Below are positions 60,790 through 64,000 of a stretch of 64,000 bases of DNA, piece by piece (the stretch's first letter is position 1; every line of letters starts with the position of its first letter). Source of the DNA: Margaritifera margaritifera (taxonomy: Eukaryota; Mollusca; Bivalvia; Unionida; Margaritiferidae); assembly GCA_029931535.1 (NCBI GenBank), contig JAQPZY010000809.1, forward strand, positions 124,001-188,000, written 5' to 3'. The position numbers and the translations under genes are program-made. The notes under the pieces are model-generated. The model saw nothing but the letters and a program-made list of their open reading frames with translations, was not told the DNA's origin and made no database searches.

Positions 60790-61309
60790 TCTGTTGATCC
60801 CACTAAAACACTTATGTTTTACTTAATACTTTCATGACTTGACTATTGTAATTATATTCTATCTGGTTCGTCTCGATATCTACTATAGAAATTTCAAAAA
60901 GTTCAAAACACAGCTGCTCGAATCGTCCTTAGAGTACCAAAAACAGAGCACTCCTCACCTTCTCTATACCCTCCACTGGCTACCTGTTCGCTCCAGAATC
61001 AAATACAAGATCTGTTCATTATGCTACATCGTTGGCTACCTCCAGTCCGAAATTCCTGTCCGTCTTCACCCACGTGTACGCCCTTCTAGATACTTTTGCT
61101 CCTATTTTGACACTCGTATTGTCATTATTCTCACTAACAAAACCAAGTCCTATGGACAATGTTCTTTTCCATATCAGGGCCCAGTTACCTTAAACGAGTT
61201 GCCTCTTGAACATAGTCGCCATGTCACCGTGATCTCATTCAAGAGTATTCCAATAACTCACCTATTTTGGCAGCAAGAAGTGACTTCACAATGTTTTCCT
61301 CACCCTTAA
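60790..61309 (+). pseudogene. 3' end of a LINE-type reverse-transcriptase ORF
   Basis: The plus strand reads, with two frame changes, VDPTKTLMFY, LDYCNYILSGSSRYLL, KFQKVQNTAARIVLRVPK, then LLYTLHWLPVRSRIKYKICS, SFPYQGPVTLNELPLEHS and VISFKSIPITHLF. L-D-Y-C-N, K-x-Q-x-V-Q-N-x-A-A-R, L-H-W-L-P-V-x-x-R-I-x-Y-K and the S-F-x-x-x-G-P-x-x-x-N-x-L-P-L tail are the standard order at the C-terminus of non-LTR retrotransposon ORF2 proteins. The polymerase core upstream is missing (5'-truncated copy). Microsatellites 60-280 bp downstream may mark its 3' end. Confidence 0.85.
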
Positions 61310-61363
61310 TTATCTTTAGCAAGCTTTTGTTTGTAATTTCACTGTGGCTGTTTTTGTAATATT

Positions 61364-61483
<120 letters not shown>

Positions 61484-61546
61484 CCTTATGTGTCCACTAA
61501 TATTGTAAAACGTTTATGACTTTTAAAGATTAAGTGCTGTACGAAG

Positions 61547-61548
<2 letters not shown>

Positions 61549-61592
<44 letters not shown>
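61549..61592. repeat. (ATT)n microsatellite
   Basis: About 14 ATT units. Such trinucleotide tails commonly end LINE copies, so this may be the true 3' end of the LINE remnant. Confidence 0.9.
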
Positions 61593-61593
<1 letters not shown>

Positions 61594-61849
61594 TCTCATA
61601 TTCTGCATTTTATTAAATGAACGGTCCATGCAATCATGTTACTGGTTGTCTCAACTGTATTCTTCCTTAATATATCAACCCGATCACACTTGTGTGCGTT
61701 TTCTTTGTATTTTTCCTATTTATGTTTGCTAAAAAGTAAAATGTTAATGCGCTTTAGTGGGCGAGTTTCTGAATATTAGAAGGTATTGTGCACAGCTTAG
61801 AAAGAGCATTCTGCACTGAGTGGAGCTTGCTCAGCCAAAATGCAAGTTC

Positions 61850-62010
61850 CACTTGGTGGAGTGGATGACAACTGTTACATAATTATATTGTTGATGGGGC
61901 AATAAAACTTAATCAATCTGCTACAAACCATGACAAAGACATCCAAGATGAACACTATATACTGTCTGTGATGGACAACAGCGTGGATGGTGTAATTTCT
62001 GTCACAGAAA
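61850..62010. repeat. Dispersed repeat, partner of 41600-41780
   Basis: 'aagttccac.tg.tg.agtgga.gac..ct.ttacataatta.attg' and 'acttaatc.a...acta' followed by 'gacatcca' and 'tgtgatggacaa' occur at both places in the same order. Non-coding, moderately diverged. Confidence 0.6.
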
Positions 62011-62545
62011 AGTGGATTTTCCGAAATCCGCAAAGAATGTATCGTAGGTTGAAAAAGTGGAGGTTTTTTTTCTTATCTGGATTGTAGCCTCCTACCACAC
62101 AGTTGAACAAATGCCCTGTTAATTTTGTTGAAATTCCATTTAGATTACTTAAATGTGGGAAGTCAAATATTTTGATAAAAACTCTGAATCCAGAACCAGA
62201 GATGTTTTATTCTGAAAATAGGAGTCTTGCACTTTCTTTATCACTGTACGTTTTATAAAATTCATTCAAAATATGCATGCCATGGCATCAGTATAAACTA
62301 TAGTCCAGGATCTGTTCCTAATACACCATGCATATTACTGGCTCTTTTGATTACATGATAAACTGCAGCAACTTCACAGTTCCTAGAATAAAGTGTTAAT
62401 AATAAGAATTCACTCTCTCTTCGGTTGACTTTCTCGGATCCAGTGTGGGTGCTTTTTACATCTGAAACTTTGTAACATTAAATTTGTTATAGCAAGGAAA
62501 GAAAATGTGATGAACTCCTAGGATCAAACAATAGTATGTGTCTTG

Positions 62546-62551
<6 letters not shown>

Positions 62552-62617
<66 letters not shown>
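62552..62617. repeat. (AT)n microsatellite
   Basis: About 33 AT units, about 190 bp from the donor of the Ig1 exon. Confidence 0.95.
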
Positions 62618-62618
<1 letters not shown>

Positions 62619-62803
62619 ATTTCAGAAAGTAATATAAAAATATATGGGCGATAACTTTTGTGAGCAGCTCTGACTTAGTGTATAAAAACAAGTACAAAGC
62701 AAACGTGGCGTACGAACATCTTTACACACTTGGCAGAACTTTCAACTTCAAGCATTCCTCCAGTTTTGTTAGCTGTGATATATTAAAGAACACTTATACT
62801 TAC

Positions 62804-63106
62804 ATTTGACATCAATGGTGTGTGCATCACTTTCCACTGATATTGCTAGTTGATCCTCATATGCAAAACATGTAAACCTTGTCCCGTTGTCTTGTATGTA
62901 AGTAAGGTTAGAGATCGTCAATTCTGTTCCGCTGAAAATATACCGTCCTCCTGAAGTGATAACTATACCATTCATCTTCCACTCGGCAATCATGACCAGG
63001 CCATGGTTAGGAGGCATACTGTTGGACTTTGTGGAGCAATTCAGACGGTAGCTTGAGCCAGATTCAGCGATATTTAACTCCATAATCTGAGGCTTGCTTG
63101 GGGAAT
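62804..63106 (-). CDS. Ig domain 1 exon (first seen) of the receptor
   Basis: 303 nt, phase 1-1: acceptor atatacag, donor AAAT|GTAAGT. It encodes a 101-codon domain: linker SPSKPQIMELN, first Cys in YRLNCSTKS, core Trp in MIAEWKMNG, then D-N-G-T-R-F-T-C (Phe replaces the usual Tyr) and a G strand ending HTIDVK. It lacks the extra Cys pair of Ig2-4 and has a longer C-D region. Glycosylation sites at NCS, NLT and NGT. Because it begins in phase 1 with a linker-type start, another Ig-type or signal exon must precede it beyond the window. Confidence 0.88.
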
Positions 63107-63369
63107 CTGTATATAAGTAAAGGGTTCTATGAGTCAATAGAATTTCTTTGAAATTCCATTCATATTACTTAAAAGAACATTGTTTTATGTGATAACAACA
63201 TTGAGATACTATAATGAGTTGGTAAGAAAGAGAGAGCAGATATTTTTTTCATTTGTTCACAAAATCTGCTTCAGAAGATATTAACATTGTCAAACGATGG
63301 CAGCTAAATTTAATATGTGAAAGTAATAGGTTATTGGTAACGTCCGTGTGACAGTCAGTATAACCACTA
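63107..63369 (-). other. Receptor intron upstream of Ig1
   Basis: Intron sequence; nothing recognised. Confidence 0.6.
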
Positions 63370-64000
63370 TTACTGTATTTTGGTGTGAATAACGTGCATT
63401 GATGTACATGCGCACCCCGATTTTCCGACCCAGAATGAGGTACAAAAATTAGTTCTGCCATATAGCGTGCATGTGATATAATACATTTAAAATCATGATA
63501 ATAATTTCGTTCCATTTTTATAGTGTGATAACAGTCGGCTATCTTGATAGTGCACTGATCATCATTTGTACCACATTTTAATTGTTTACAACAAACCAGT
63601 GCTTGACTGTTTCTCTGGTCTTTCATGTCAGTACATGGCATCCGATCGTGCCAGCTATCGTAATATAAAGAATGGAAAAAGGCAATATTGATATATATTT
63701 CAAATTGTATGGTTGGGCCCTAAGAGGGGCCGTTTAAAGGTTTCACTTGTTGATGCTGTTCAATCTACTGCGTCAAATCCCTCAAATTCCTCTTTGTCAT
63801 CATCACTCTCAAAAACCCGGTGTACGTCCTCGTCTGTCATCATTCCTGGCATTGCTGCGTAATAGCTCTCGTCTTCGTCTTTGTCTTCACTCTCTGGGTG
63901 GTGTTCATGCTTAGCATCCTCTTCATACAAGACATCATCCTCTGTACCATTTGGTATGAGTTGCAGCACTATTTGAAGGCATTGATGATGATGCTTAGAT
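63370..64000 (-). mobile_element. 3' end of a pogo-like transposon, cut by the window edge
   Basis: On the minus strand, from the edge to 63760, the frame reads PNGTEDDVLYEEDAKHE, an acidic stretch, MTDEDVHRVFESDDDKEEF and EGFDAVD before a stop. N/D-G-T-E-D-D followed by an acidic segment and a F-x-G-F-like end is the C-terminal layout of pogo/Tigger-like transposases. Downstream (63370-63430) 'tgtacatgcgcaccccgattt' looks like the terminal region of such elements. The catalytic domain would lie to the right of the window. Confidence 0.65.

Noticed and set aside
63249..63641. 130-codon minus-strand open frame just upstream of Ig1, considered as a receptor exon
   Set aside because: No Ig pattern, no phase-1 donor at a sensible place. 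The sequence contains a 'gcgcaccccgatttt'-type transposon-terminal region, so it is more likely non-coding element DNA.

Overview
This is AT-rich metazoan genomic DNA (roughly two thirds A+T by eye). It has short exons separated by 5-10 kb introns, many (AT)n and other microsatellites, and a mixed load of decayed transposons. There are no bacterial operons, rRNA genes or CRISPR arrays. The repeats (pogo/Tigger-like elements, 'aagatggccgccat'-type tandem repeats, 'gaggcccaagtggg'-type repeats) and the Ig receptor look lophotrochozoan, most like a marine mollusc such as a bivalve. That assignment is inference.

The main content is one minus-strand gene that fills about 17.4-63.1 kb and continues past the right edge. 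I resolve seven exons: six immunoglobulin (Ig) domain exons (62804-63106, 52588-52851, 46812-47078, 38439-38705, 30803-31084, 23495-23773), then a transmembrane exon (17447-17622) with a short basic tail. Every Ig exon starts after an AG acceptor with two bases of a split codon and ends one base into a codon before a GTAAGT-like donor. All are therefore symmetric phase 1-1 and each encodes exactly one Ig domain. Splicing recreates a Tyr codon at the Ig-Ig joints, giving the classic Y-G-P linker. The protein is a type I cell-surface Ig receptor or adhesion molecule. Its signal peptide and N-terminus lie outside the window.

The Ig exons at 38.4 kb and 46.8 kb are a recent tandem duplication. 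About 2.5-2.7 kb of flanking intron was copied with them. The exons differ at 4 of 267 bases with one amino-acid change, while distal intron flanks are clearly more diverged.

Left of the receptor (1-17 kb) lie two related pogo/Tigger-like DNA transposon copies. The first (about 1.24-6.90 kb) contains, on the opposite strand, a broken gene with a recognisable two-exon structure, a CRE palindrome upstream and a tRNA-derived SINE-like sequence in its intron. Between the two copies is a diverged ~270-bp tandem array (8.2-9.8 kb).

The receptor introns hold a hAT dimerisation-domain remnant and LINE 3' tails (22.6-23.2 kb, 60.8-61.3 kb), a 20-bp minisatellite with a 60-bp higher-order repeat (26.2-26.9 kb), a GC-richer unclassified block (32.5-36.3 kb), a TA-flanked TIR element with a pogo-type transposase tail (39.18-40.75 kb), a pogo transposase pseudogene (50.9-52.1 kb) and a ~145-bp tandem array (55.6-59.4 kb). 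The right edge carries the C-terminal end of another pogo-like transposase on the minus strand.
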